Origin: JAFDVJ01 sp964487505
GTDB taxonomy: Bacteria; Acidobacteriota; Blastocatellia; Pyrinomonadales; Pyrinomonadaceae
Assembly: GCA_964487505.1 (NCBI GenBank)
Contig: CAZARD010000071.1
Coordinates: forward strand, 1-23,306
Length of the DNA stretch: 23,306 bases
Reading direction: 5' to 3'
The position numbers and the translations under genes are program-made. Position 1 is the stretch's first letter. Each line of letters begins with the position of its first letter. This document shows, piece by piece, positions 1 to 7,653 of this stretch. Under the pieces are notes generated by a model that searched no databases, had not been told where the DNA came from, and worked only from the letters and a program-made list of their open reading frames with translations.

Positions 1-51
1 ATCTGGAATCGCGACGCAGTCCGTGCGGATCGAACCATAGTACATTGACTT

Positions 52-759
52 ATGAACAAAGTTGCAGTCGTGACCGGCGCGTCAAAGGGCATCGGATACG
101 CGATCGCCGAGCGTCTGCTCGAGGCGGGCGCGCGGGTCTTCATCTGCGCGCGGAACAAGCACGAACTCAAACGCGCGCTCGAGCGTCTTTCGGGTTCGGG
201 AACGGTCGAGGGCGAGGTCACCGATGTCCGAAGCGAGGAACAGGTGCGTTCTATGCTTGACGAGGCCGTGCGCGTATTTGGCGGAGTCGACATTCTCGTG
301 AACAATGCCGGAATGGGAGTTTTCGGCAAGACGGTCGAAGAGCTTTCGGGTGACGAGTTCAGGCAAACACTCGAGACGAATCTCTTCGGTGTTTTCTACG
401 CGTGCCATCACGCGATCCCTTTGCTGCGTCAACGTGGCGGCGGGTACATCATCAACATCTCGTCGCTCGCCGGACAGAACGCACATCCGCGGATGGCCGC
501 CTACAACGCATCGAAATTCGGGCTCAATGGCTTTTCAGAGGCGCTGATGCAGGAGGTCAGACAGGACGATATCAAGGTCAGCTACATCTGTCCGGGTTCG
601 GTGAATACATATTTCGGCGGAGATTCGCCGTCGAAGGAGAATTCGTGGCAGCTCCAGCCTGAAGACATCGCCGATGTCGTGATCGATCTGCTTGAAATGA
701 ATCCGCGCGCCTTGCCGAGCAAGGTCGAGATCCGGCCGAGCAAGCCTCCGAAACGATGA
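52..759 (+). CDS. SDR-family NAD(P)-dependent oxidoreductase
   Basis: A 235-residue classical short-chain dehydrogenase with a Rossmann fold, expected to be a cytosolic NAD(P)-dependent alcohol/ketone oxidoreductase. The cofactor motif TGASKGIG lies at residues 8-15 and NNAG at 84-87. The catalytic set is complete: N110, S138 and the YxxxK pair Y151/K155, followed by the PG motif at 181-182. Length is normal for the family. The ATG at 52 is used because the Rossmann strand begins three residues later. No clear Shine-Dalgarno precedes it, so translation may be weak or leaderless. R34, just after the second beta strand, suggests NADP(H) preference (inference). It converges on the chemosensory operon and has no visible functional partner. 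The substrate cannot be named from sequence. Confidence 0.93.
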   Translation: MNKVAVVTGASKGIGYAIAERLLEAGARVFICARNKHELKRALERLSGSGTVEGEVTDVRSEEQVRSMLDEAVRVFGGVDILVNNAGMGVFGKTVEELSGDEFRQTLETNLFGVFYACHHAIPLLRQRGGGYIINISSLAGQNAHPRMAAYNASKFGLNGFSEALMQEVRQDDIKVSYICPGSVNTYFGGDSPSKENSWQLQPEDIADVVIDLLEMNPRALPSKVEIRPSKPPKR

Positions 760-821
760 CATTTACGATCGGCGATCGATTCCGCCCCATACGTGAAAAG
801 TACGCCGGTTCGCATCTGCGA

Positions 822-846
822 TCAATTAGCTTGCGCCCGTTGCGCG
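822..846 (+). repeat. Direct repeat copy 1 (TCAATTAGCTT...TTGCGC)
   Basis: This segment starts TCAATTAGCTTGCGCCCGTT and matches the segment at 1037-1062 after one inserted base, with a few substitutions. The copies lie about 215 bases apart in non-coding DNA, so they are not coding-driven similarity. The function is unknown. It may be a degraded copy of a dispersed intergenic element. Confidence 0.5.
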
Positions 847-1036
847 AATGCATCCCGCGATCAATCAAGTGATGTATTCGCGCCAGGAGCGAGAGGATCG
901 CTAAGTCAGCGTCAACAAGCAGACCGGAGAGTGATCGCAAATCTCGGGCATTGAGCCAAATTATCCAACGAATCTGCCGGTAAGGGTCGAAGACCAAACA
1001 AATGGGACAGCAATGATCGGGACTCGTGTCCTGCAG

Positions 1037-1062
1037 TCAATTAGCTTCGCGCCCTTTGCGCT
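1037..1062 (+). repeat. Direct repeat copy 2 (TCAATTAGCTTC...TTTGCGCT)
   Basis: Second copy of the element at 822-846, starting TCAATTAGCTTCGCGCCCTT. It lies about 90 bases downstream of the CheA stop codon in the CheA transcription direction, so it could be part of that operon's 3' untranslated RNA. No function can be assigned. Confidence 0.5.
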
Positions 1063-1147
1063 CTTGGCGCGGAAACGGAGAGCCGTCCCCGATCTTACGT
1101 CTTGAACCGATCGTCATCGGGTGTTTGGCACCGTCACTCGATTTGGG

Positions 1148-3979
1148 TCAATCGCAAACCGGTTGCGCGGCGAGGTTCTTGATCTCTTCGAGAAGGAACG
1201 AATCATCGAAGGGCTTCGTGAGATATGATGAGACGCCAAGTTCGATGGCTTTCTGCTCGTGCTTCTCGCTTGCCCGCGAGGTGATCATAACGACCGGCAA
1301 ATCCTTGAGCCGATCGTCGCCCTTAATCGATCCGAGAAGATCATAACCGTTCATCCTCGGCATCTCGACGTCCGTCAGCACGACGTCCGGTAACGGTCCC
1401 GACTGCAGGAGGTCAAGCGCCTCGAGACCGTCCTTCGCAATCACAGCCTCCCAACCCGCGTTCCGGATCAGTTTCGACATAATGTGCCTGACGCTCGGAC
1501 TATCGTCGACGATCATTACCCTCAGCATGGGCGGCGCCGAAAGGTCCGGCACGGGGATCGCGCCTGTGTCGCCGGCCAATGAGAGTTCTGACTCCTTTTG
1601 GACGAGGAATTGCGGCCGCGGAGCCTCCACCTGGTGCTTGAGCAAGTAGATCAGATCGAGTACCGGCACGACGCTACCGTCGCCGAGGATCGAAACGCCG
1701 AGCAGATGCGGGAAGCCGCCGAGCGGCGAACCGAGCGGCTTGATGACGATCTCTTCGGCGCGCACGACATCGTCCACGAGCACCGCCGAAGCCGTTTCGA
1801 GCGTATCGACGAGCAGGACCGGAACGCTTTCGCGACGAGCGTCGTTGCGCGGTTGGCCGAGAAGCGAGTTGAGATGCGCCGCCGGATGCTCGGCGCCGTC
1901 GATGACTGCCGAGTTCTGCATCAACACGTACTGAAGATCGTTCCCGCGGACCTCGGACAATTGCTTGACGAGTTTCAGCGGCAGCGCGAACACCTGACCG
2001 TTGACCTTGACCAAAAGGCCGCGCGTAACGGCCAGCGCCATCGGCATGCGGATCGTGATCTCGGTGCCTTTCTGAAGTTCGGAATCGATCCGGATCGTAC
2101 CCTGACGGCGGACGACGCTTTCGCGGATGATGTTCATCCCGACGCCGCGTCCGGCCGTCTGGCTGACGTTCTCGGCGGTGCTCAGACCCGGCAGAAAACA
2201 AAGCGCGAAAGCTTCCTTTTCCGTCATCGACGCGGCTTCGTCCGGCGAGATCGCGCCCGCCGCGAGCGCTTTCTTTTTGATCGCGGAGGCCGCGACGCCG
2301 CGCCCGTCGTCGCGGACCGTCAGGATGACGTGCGTGCCCTCGCTGTGGATTTTCAGCGTTACCCGGCCCTTTTCAGGTTTGCCGAGCATCCGGCGAGTGT
2401 CCGGGTTTTCAATCCCGTGAGCGACGGCGTTGCGTAACAGATGGAGGAGCGGTTCGACGAGCGCGTCCAGTATCTGCGTATCGACCTCGACCTTTTCGCC
2501 CTCGATCATAAGTTCAGCCAACTTGCCTTCTTGCTCGCACGTTACGCGCAGCGTCCGATGGAGACGGGCCGCGAGCGAATCGAACCTGACCATCCTGAGC
2601 CGCAGGAGTTTGTCCTGAAGTTCCTCGATCAGGCGGCCCTGACCATCGAACAAGAGTTCAAGATTTCCGCGAAGATTGTCGAGTTCGGAGTTGATCGCCG
2701 AGGCGTCGCCCGTGGTTTCGAGGAGTTCGCGGGTCGTTTGGTGGAATTCGGTATAGCGGTCGAACTCGAGCGAATCGAACTGTTGCGATTGGCGTGACGC
2801 GCTCAGCGTCTGCGAGAATCCGAAGCCGTTTCCGCCGAGCATCGAGGCCTCGAAATCGGTTTCGAGCTTTCCTGTCGATTTCTTGAGGCGTTCGGTGCTG
2901 TGGCGGAGTTCTCCGGCCTGACGTTCGAGTTCGGCAAGCCGCTGCTCGAACACCGAGCGGCTGACCACGAGGTCGCCGACCAGCCGTACGAGCTCGTCCA
3001 GTTTTTCGAGTGAAACCCGGATCACAGACCGCGCCGAAGATTCTTGATTCTGCGCCGGTGTCTCGGCCGTCGCCGCTGGCTTTTCTGTTTCCGGTTCGGG
3101 CGTCGGCGTCGTTTGCGGCGGCGTCTCGTCGTCCGATCGAAGCGATCGCAAGACCCCGTCGAACGTCCGGTAAAGCGCCGAGATCCGCTGCGACAGTTGC
3201 GGCGTCGATTCTCCGGCCGCCAACGCGTGCAGACAGTCGGTCGAGGTCATCAGCACCTTAAGGATGTTCTCGTTGCCCTCGATCTCGTTTTCCGAGATGA
3301 AATCGAGCAGGTCCTCAACTCGATGTGCGAGGTCCGACATCGGCTTGAGCCCGACGATTCCGGCCGACCCCTTGAGCGTGTGAGCGTTGCGCCTGATCTC
3401 AAGCAGCGCTTCCCGCTCATTCGGATTTGAAGACAGGATCTCGACGTGGGTCTGAATGTTGCGGAGAAGGTCGTCGGCCTCCATCGCAAACACCTCAAGC
3501 ATCTCGTCGTCGATCTCAAAGCCCTCGAGGGAGAACTCTTCGGTGGGTTCGGGTTCGGGCGCTGTGTCCGTGATTTCCGCGACGACCGCTTTTCCCGCAC
3601 CGTGAGTAAGGTTGTCGAACGATTCCTCGACGAAGCCGTCGAGATTGATGACGAAGTCGTCGTTTGCGAACTGAGCTTTCGCGAGCAGCGCTTCAACCTG
3701 CGCGAGCCGGTCGAGCATCCTGCGCGTCTGCTCATCGGTGATCGGTTTGCGGCCGATGATCACCGTCGCGATCTCGAATTCGAGCTTCTCGCTGAATTTG
3801 CCGATCTCGGGCAGTCCGGTCATCGTCGCCGCGTCCTTGATCGCCTGCGTGTACCGGAGCGACGTTTCGAGTTCGCTGCCGTTGTTTCTTTCCTGTCCGC
3901 AGACGAGAATCAGGTTGCGGATCATTGGAAGCAGGCTTTCGGCTTCTTCGACAAAGGTTTGGAGGTGCGCTGGACTCAT
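1148..3979 (-). CDS. Hybrid chemotaxis histidine kinase CheA-REC (ChpA/PilL-like)
   Basis: A 943-residue cytoplasmic kinase of a chemosensory array. Domain order: residues 1-105, a helical domain that aligns with Hpt but has Q45 in place of the phosphorylated histidine; about 155-255, an active Hpt with motif AHTLKGSAG and H200; 285-315, a Pro/Glu/Thr linker; 320-478, an enlarged dimerisation domain whose insert carries an EFDRYTEFHQTTRELLE segment typical of pilus-type CheA proteins; 500-648, the ATPase with N-box N517, DDGRG at 557-561 and GRGVGMN at 611-616; 650-785, a CheW-like domain; 818-935, a receiver with D825/D826, phosphoacceptor D870 and K922. No P2 domain is evident. It is last in the operon, 36 bases after the upstream MCP stop. 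The SD is weak, so translation probably depends on read-through from upstream. Confidence 0.95.
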   Translation of the reverse strand: MSPAHLQTFVEEAESLLPMIRNLILVCGQERNNGSELETSLRYTQAIKDAATMTGLPEIGKFSEKLEFEIATVIIGRKPITDEQTRRMLDRLAQVEALLAKAQFANDDFVINLDGFVEESFDNLTHGAGKAVVAEITDTAPEPEPTEEFSLEGFEIDDEMLEVFAMEADDLLRNIQTHVEILSSNPNEREALLEIRRNAHTLKGSAGIVGLKPMSDLAHRVEDLLDFISENEIEGNENILKVLMTSTDCLHALAAGESTPQLSQRISALYRTFDGVLRSLRSDDETPPQTTPTPEPETEKPAATAETPAQNQESSARSVIRVSLEKLDELVRLVGDLVVSRSVFEQRLAELERQAGELRHSTERLKKSTGKLETDFEASMLGGNGFGFSQTLSASRQSQQFDSLEFDRYTEFHQTTRELLETTGDASAINSELDNLRGNLELLFDGQGRLIEELQDKLLRLRMVRFDSLAARLHRTLRVTCEQEGKLAELMIEGEKVEVDTQILDALVEPLLHLLRNAVAHGIENPDTRRMLGKPEKGRVTLKIHSEGTHVILTVRDDGRGVAASAIKKKALAAGAISPDEAASMTEKEAFALCFLPGLSTAENVSQTAGRGVGMNIIRESVVRRQGTIRIDSELQKGTEITIRMPMALAVTRGLLVKVNGQVFALPLKLVKQLSEVRGNDLQYVLMQNSAVIDGAEHPAAHLNSLLGQPRNDARRESVPVLLVDTLETASAVLVDDVVRAEEIVIKPLGSPLGGFPHLLGVSILGDGSVVPVLDLIYLLKHQVEAPRPQFLVQKESELSLAGDTGAIPVPDLSAPPMLRVMIVDDSPSVRHIMSKLIRNAGWEAVIAKDGLEALDLLQSGPLPDVVLTDVEMPRMNGYDLLGSIKGDDRLKDLPVVMITSRASEKHEQKAIELGVSSYLTKPFDDSFLLEEIKNLAAQPVCD

Positions 3980-4015
3980 AATTCGGACTCGAAGATCAGA
4001 ACGGGAATGCGCGGT

Positions 4016-5545
4016 CTAATTCAGGAATGCGCCCGGTTCGGGTATCAGGGTGCGCGCCTGTGCTGGCCGGCGGTCCTCGGGAAGTTTGAACGGCGCGATC
4101 GACACTCGAAGCTCGTCGGAAAGTTCGACAAGTAGCTTGACCGAATCGGCAGCGCGCTGCGATCCGAGCTGGACAAGCTCCGTGACCTTTGAAATGTTGG
4201 CCATCGCCTTCGTGATGTCGTCGGAACTTTCGGCCTGCTGTTTCGCGGATTCCGAGATCGAACTGATGAGCACCGCGAGCCGCGTCGAGACCTGTTCGAT
4301 CTCGATCAGCGTCTGTCCGGCCTTGTCGGCGAGCGTCGATCCGATGACGACCTCGTGGATGGTTTCTTCCATCGACGCGACGACGTCCTTCGTCTCGGAC
4401 TGGATCGTCTGAGTCAACGCGCTGATCTGCTGCGTCAGCAGATTCGAGCGTTCGGCGAGCCGCTCGACCTCCTCGGCTACGGTCGCAAAACCCTGACCGG
4501 CGGTCCCGGCGGCCGCCGCCTGAAGGCTGGCGTTGAGCGCCAAAAGACTTGTCCGGTCCGAGAGATCGTTGATCAGGGCGACGATCTGCGATATCTCCTG
4601 CGAGCGCTCACCAAGTTTCTTGATGCGTTTCGCTGTCTCCTGTACCTGTTTGCGGATCGAGTTCATCGCGTTGATGTTGTCCTGCACCGCCTGCGTTCCG
4701 TAGCGCGCGTTGCCGAGCGAATCGGCGGCGACCTGAGCCGAAAGCGTCGCGTTCTCTGAAACCTCCTGAATGCGGAGCGCCATCTGCGAGATCGCCGTCG
4801 TCGTTCGCGATATCTGCGACGCTTGCGCCTCGCTCCCGCGCGCAAGTTGCTCCGTCGTGTCACTGATCGCGCTCGCGGAGGTAGAAATCTGGAAGGTCAC
4901 GTCTTTCACCTGTTTGATCAACGACCTCAGATTCTTGGTCATCAGATTGAACGCCTGCGCTATGGCGCCGGTCATTTCGGATGTGACCTCGGCCTGCACG
5001 GTAAGATCGCCGTCGGCGACATCGGAGACCTCGTCGAGAAGTTTGCGGATCGAACGCTCGAGCAGATCCCTCTCTTCCTGCGTCTGAACGGAGACCCTTA
5101 GTTTCTCGAGCATTCTCTGAAACGCCGCGCCGAGGGCGTCGGTATCGGAGCGCGGTGCCACCTCGTGCGAAAGATCGCCGACCGCGATGCGCTCCGTGAC
5201 ATAATGCTTTTCCTTCAGGTAATCGGAGACCTCCCGAAGCGCGTCCATGAGATCGGATTGGTTCTCGGGAAGCTCTTCGAAGATCTCACCATTCGAGATC
5301 TGGTGTGCGATCTCAGCGGCTTCACGCAATTGACGGTTGAGTTTGAGATTCGAGTAATTGAGCGCCAAAAGCGCGAATACGGCCATCACGACGGCAAACG
5401 CCGTCGTGAACACGCCGGCGATCTTGTTCTGCGTGAAACCGTAATGCGACGCGACGACCAGTCCGCCGCCAAGAAGCAGAAACAGGACCGCGAAGAACGA
5501 GAAAAATCGCGTGATGACATTCCAAAGCAGGTTCGACTGGTTCAT
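4016..5545 (-). CDS. Methyl-accepting chemotaxis-type transducer, PilJ-like (second copy)
   Basis: A 509-residue inner-membrane signal transducer. Two membrane helices (about 13-33 and 44-64) are separated by only about 10 residues, so there is no periplasmic ligand-binding domain. Three HAMP-like segments follow (about 70-112, 113-155, 167-210), then an MCP signalling coiled coil to about 475. The hairpin tip runs through SLLALNAS, a Q342-A-A-A-A-G segment and GQGFATVAEEV (351-360). The C-terminus has a LVELSDELRVSIAPFKL ending of the kind seen in PilJ-type receptors and no CheR-tethering pentapeptide. A purine-rich SD (GGAAGGGG) precedes the ATG, and the upstream MCP stops only 11 bases before the ATG. 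It should couple through the CheW at 7156 to the CheA at 1148. The input signal is unknown. Confidence 0.93.
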   Translation of the reverse strand: MNQSNLLWNVITRFFSFFAVLFLLLGGGLVVASHYGFTQNKIAGVFTTAFAVVMAVFALLALNYSNLKLNRQLREAAEIAHQISNGEIFEELPENQSDLMDALREVSDYLKEKHYVTERIAVGDLSHEVAPRSDTDALGAAFQRMLEKLRVSVQTQEERDLLERSIRKLLDEVSDVADGDLTVQAEVTSEMTGAIAQAFNLMTKNLRSLIKQVKDVTFQISTSASAISDTTEQLARGSEAQASQISRTTTAISQMALRIQEVSENATLSAQVAADSLGNARYGTQAVQDNINAMNSIRKQVQETAKRIKKLGERSQEISQIVALINDLSDRTSLLALNASLQAAAAGTAGQGFATVAEEVERLAERSNLLTQQISALTQTIQSETKDVVASMEETIHEVVIGSTLADKAGQTLIEIEQVSTRLAVLISSISESAKQQAESSDDITKAMANISKVTELVQLGSQRAADSVKLLVELSDELRVSIAPFKLPEDRRPAQARTLIPEPGAFLN

Positions 5546-5556
5546 TTTTCCCCTTC

Positions 5557-7140
5557 CTAAAATGTTTCGATGAGTTCCGGTTCGAGTTCCTCTTCAGCGA
5601 CCTCTGCCGGGAACCGGTGGAATTCGTTTTGAAGATCAACGCTGCCCGGATCGGCGAGCCTGAAGATCGCGGCCGCGCTTTCGATGTTCTTGAGCGCGGT
5701 CGCGAACGTCGCAACTGATTGCTCGGTTTGTCGAAGGCTTCCGAGGACCTGCTCCGACTCGCTGATCGTTCCCTGAAAAACCTTGTAGGCCCGATCGCCG
5801 CGGGTGCTTTGGTCGCGCGTGTTCGCTGCTATCTGGCGCTGAAGGCCTGCGGCCTGGGCGAGTTGCTTTTCGATTTCGCCGACGGTGTTGCCCGTCTCAA
5901 GCGTTAGTTGCGACAAACCGGCGATCTCTCCCGTCGCCGCGACGAGCGAGCGCTCGACCTCGGCGATCTCGACCGCGATGGATTTATTCAGCGCGGAGAT
6001 TTGTTTGTTGGTGTTGTCGGCGCGGGCCGCGAGCCGGGCGATTTCGTCGGTCACGGCCGTTAAGCCCGACGAACGTTCGCCGGTCTCGCCAGCTTGGATC
6101 GAAGCGTTCAGCGCGATCATATTGGTCCGGTGCGCCAGGTCCTCGACCGCCTTCGCGATCTTCGTTATCTCTTGGGACCGCTCGGCGAGGCGATTGATGC
6201 GGCTGACGGCTTCCTGGATCTGTTTCCGTAGAGAACCGAGGTCGTTTCGATTGTCCGCAGCCAAGCGCGCGCCTCTGCGGGCAGCTTCGATCGACCCTTC
6301 GCCGAAGGCTGAAACCCGGGAAAGGTCTTCGAAGATCTTCTCTATGCCTGACGGGATCTCGCGAAGGTCTGCCGCCGCCTCATTCAGATCGAGGACGCGC
6401 GATTCCTTGCGATGGATGAGTTCCTGGAGTGTTTGCCTGATCTCGTGGGCGATCGTTCGCGAAAGCTCGGAGTCGTTGCGGATCTGGGTCACGATCTCGG
6501 TCAGATTGTTGATCAGGAAACGGAACGTTTCGGAGATCTCGCGCGTTTCTTTGAAGTCGGATGTCAGTTCGGCGCCGAGGTTTCCTTTCCTGACCCCGAC
6601 GATCTCGCTGGTGATCTGAGCAACGGCTGACTGCAGGGCTTCGAGCTGCTGCTTCGCATCGATCGATTCCGAGACCTTCGCGAGCAGTTTCTGGAATGAG
6701 GAGATCAGCCGGTCGCTGCCCTGGAGCGGCGTCAGCGCGACATCGGTATTGCCGTTGGCGACGTCGTCCATCAGCGAGACGAGGTTCTGGATCTGACGGC
6801 TGTTCCGGTGGAGCGTTTGCAGAAGTTCGTCGGTTTCGATCGACCCGGTCGTTTTCGGCAGCGATGTATTCGCGCTCCGCTCGAGGCTCTGCGCGAGCAT
6901 TCCGACCTTCTCGATCGGGATCACAAGCTCGTTCGAAAGCCACCAGCCGAAGACCATCACGCCAAACGCGAGAAGCAGCACGGGAACGAAGATCGCGTAG
7001 AAGGTGTCGTCGATGACGAACGAAACGAGCAGGTACGAGATCAGTCCGAACGTGCAGATGAAAAACGCCATCGCGCTGGTGGCAAGCCAGATCTTGCCTT
7101 TTAGCGAATTGACGAGCGAATTGGCATTGTAGCGTGCCAT
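5557..7140 (-). CDS. Methyl-accepting chemotaxis-type transducer, divergent tip (first copy)
   Basis: A 527-residue paralogue of the next gene. Membrane helices span about 16-40 and 47-69 with a turn of about 6 residues, so no periplasmic sensor exists. Tandem HAMP-like segments occupy about 70-215. The coiled-coil signalling domain aligns without gaps to its neighbour at the hairpin (325-375), but the tip is altered: Q349-A-G-E352, then GERSSGLTAV (354-363) instead of the usual AGExGRGFAVV. The C-terminus is acidic (EVAEEELEPELIETF) with no classical CheR-binding pentapeptide. A clear SD (GGAGAAA, 7144-7150 on +) precedes the ATG, and the CheW stop lies 15 bases before it. The role is inferred to be a membrane input unit of the array, possibly mixed with the second copy. 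Confidence 0.92.
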   Translation of the reverse strand: MARYNANSLVNSLKGKIWLATSAMAFFICTFGLISYLLVSFVIDDTFYAIFVPVLLLAFGVMVFGWWLSNELVIPIEKVGMLAQSLERSANTSLPKTTGSIETDELLQTLHRNSRQIQNLVSLMDDVANGNTDVALTPLQGSDRLISSFQKLLAKVSESIDAKQQLEALQSAVAQITSEIVGVRKGNLGAELTSDFKETREISETFRFLINNLTEIVTQIRNDSELSRTIAHEIRQTLQELIHRKESRVLDLNEAAADLREIPSGIEKIFEDLSRVSAFGEGSIEAARRGARLAADNRNDLGSLRKQIQEAVSRINRLAERSQEITKIAKAVEDLAHRTNMIALNASIQAGETGERSSGLTAVTDEIARLAARADNTNKQISALNKSIAVEIAEVERSLVAATGEIAGLSQLTLETGNTVGEIEKQLAQAAGLQRQIAANTRDQSTRGDRAYKVFQGTISESEQVLGSLRQTEQSVATFATALKNIESAAAIFRLADPGSVDLQNEFHRFPAEVAEEELEPELIETF

Positions 7141-7155
7141 AGGTTTCTCCGTTGG

Positions 7156-7635
7156 TCAGTTGACGACGAGCGAATTGAAGAGACGATCGACGTCGAGGAT
7201 CCTGACGTCGGCCGAGTTGAGTGTAGCGACGCCCTGCACGTCGGCGTCGGTGGACGGTCTCACGTCGCCGCCGCGGATCGCGACGACCTCCGAGATCTTG
7301 TCGACGACAAATCCAACGAGCGTATCGAATGCCGCGAGGCGAAAAACGACGATCTTCGACCGTGAGGATATCCGGAATGCATTCCGTCGAAACGGAAAGT
7401 TAGCGATCGCTACGATCTCGCCGCGCAGATTGGCAAGCCCGTGAAGCCATGCCGGCGCGCCCGGCAGCGAGGCCGTCGCCTGCGGCAAAGCGACTTCTTT
7501 GACGCTTATGGCCGGAACACCGAAAAAATCGTCGTCCACTTGAAAGACGACGAATTTTTCGATATTCGAGTCCGGAGATTCCGGGGCCAACGAATCGGGA
7601 AGTGCCGATGCGAGGTCGATGTCAATGGCGGGCAT
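7156..7635 (-). CDS. CheW-like chemotaxis coupling protein
   Basis: A 159-residue cytoplasmic adaptor linking receptors to the CheA kinase. A disordered acidic leader of about 25 residues is followed by the CheW beta fold from KFVVFQVDDDFFGVP (27-41). The signature GLANLRGEIVAIANF (67-81) keeps the conserved NLRG with R71, and the closing DVRILDVDRLF (143-153) matches the last strand of the fold. The ATG is supported by a strong SD (AAAGGAGA at 7641-7648 on +, five bases upstream). It is second in the operon, 18 bases after the TPR-receiver stop and just ahead of the first MCP. It is the only stand-alone CheW here, so it presumably serves both MCPs, with the CheW-like domain of CheA as the second adaptor. 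Confidence 0.93.
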   Translation of the reverse strand: MPAIDIDLASALPDSLAPESPDSNIEKFVVFQVDDDFFGVPAISVKEVALPQATASLPGAPAWLHGLANLRGEIVAIANFPFRRNAFRISSRSKIVVFRLAAFDTLVGFVVDKISEVVAIRGGDVRPSTDADVQGVATLNSADVRILDVDRLFNSLVVN

Positions 7636-7653
7636 CGGTGTCTCCTTTGTCGA

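Larger units (their letters stand above)
760..1147. other. Intergenic region between convergent genes, with a direct repeat
   Basis: There is no credible gene in these 388 bases between the convergent SDR and CheA stops. Open frames here have no recognisable protein or start signal. I see no GC hairpin with a T-run on either strand, so no intrinsic terminator can be called. The one structured element is a pair of imperfect direct copies of about 25 bases at 822-846 and 1037-1062, both beginning TCAATTAGCTT and continuing into a GCGCCC-TTTGCGC-type stretch. Confidence 0.6.

Noticed and set aside
1598..2437. Plus-strand open frame of 279 codons opposite the CheA kinase
   Set aside because: It is antisense to the conserved ATPase and CheW-like domains of CheA. 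The composition is typical of complementary-frame translation and there is no start signal.
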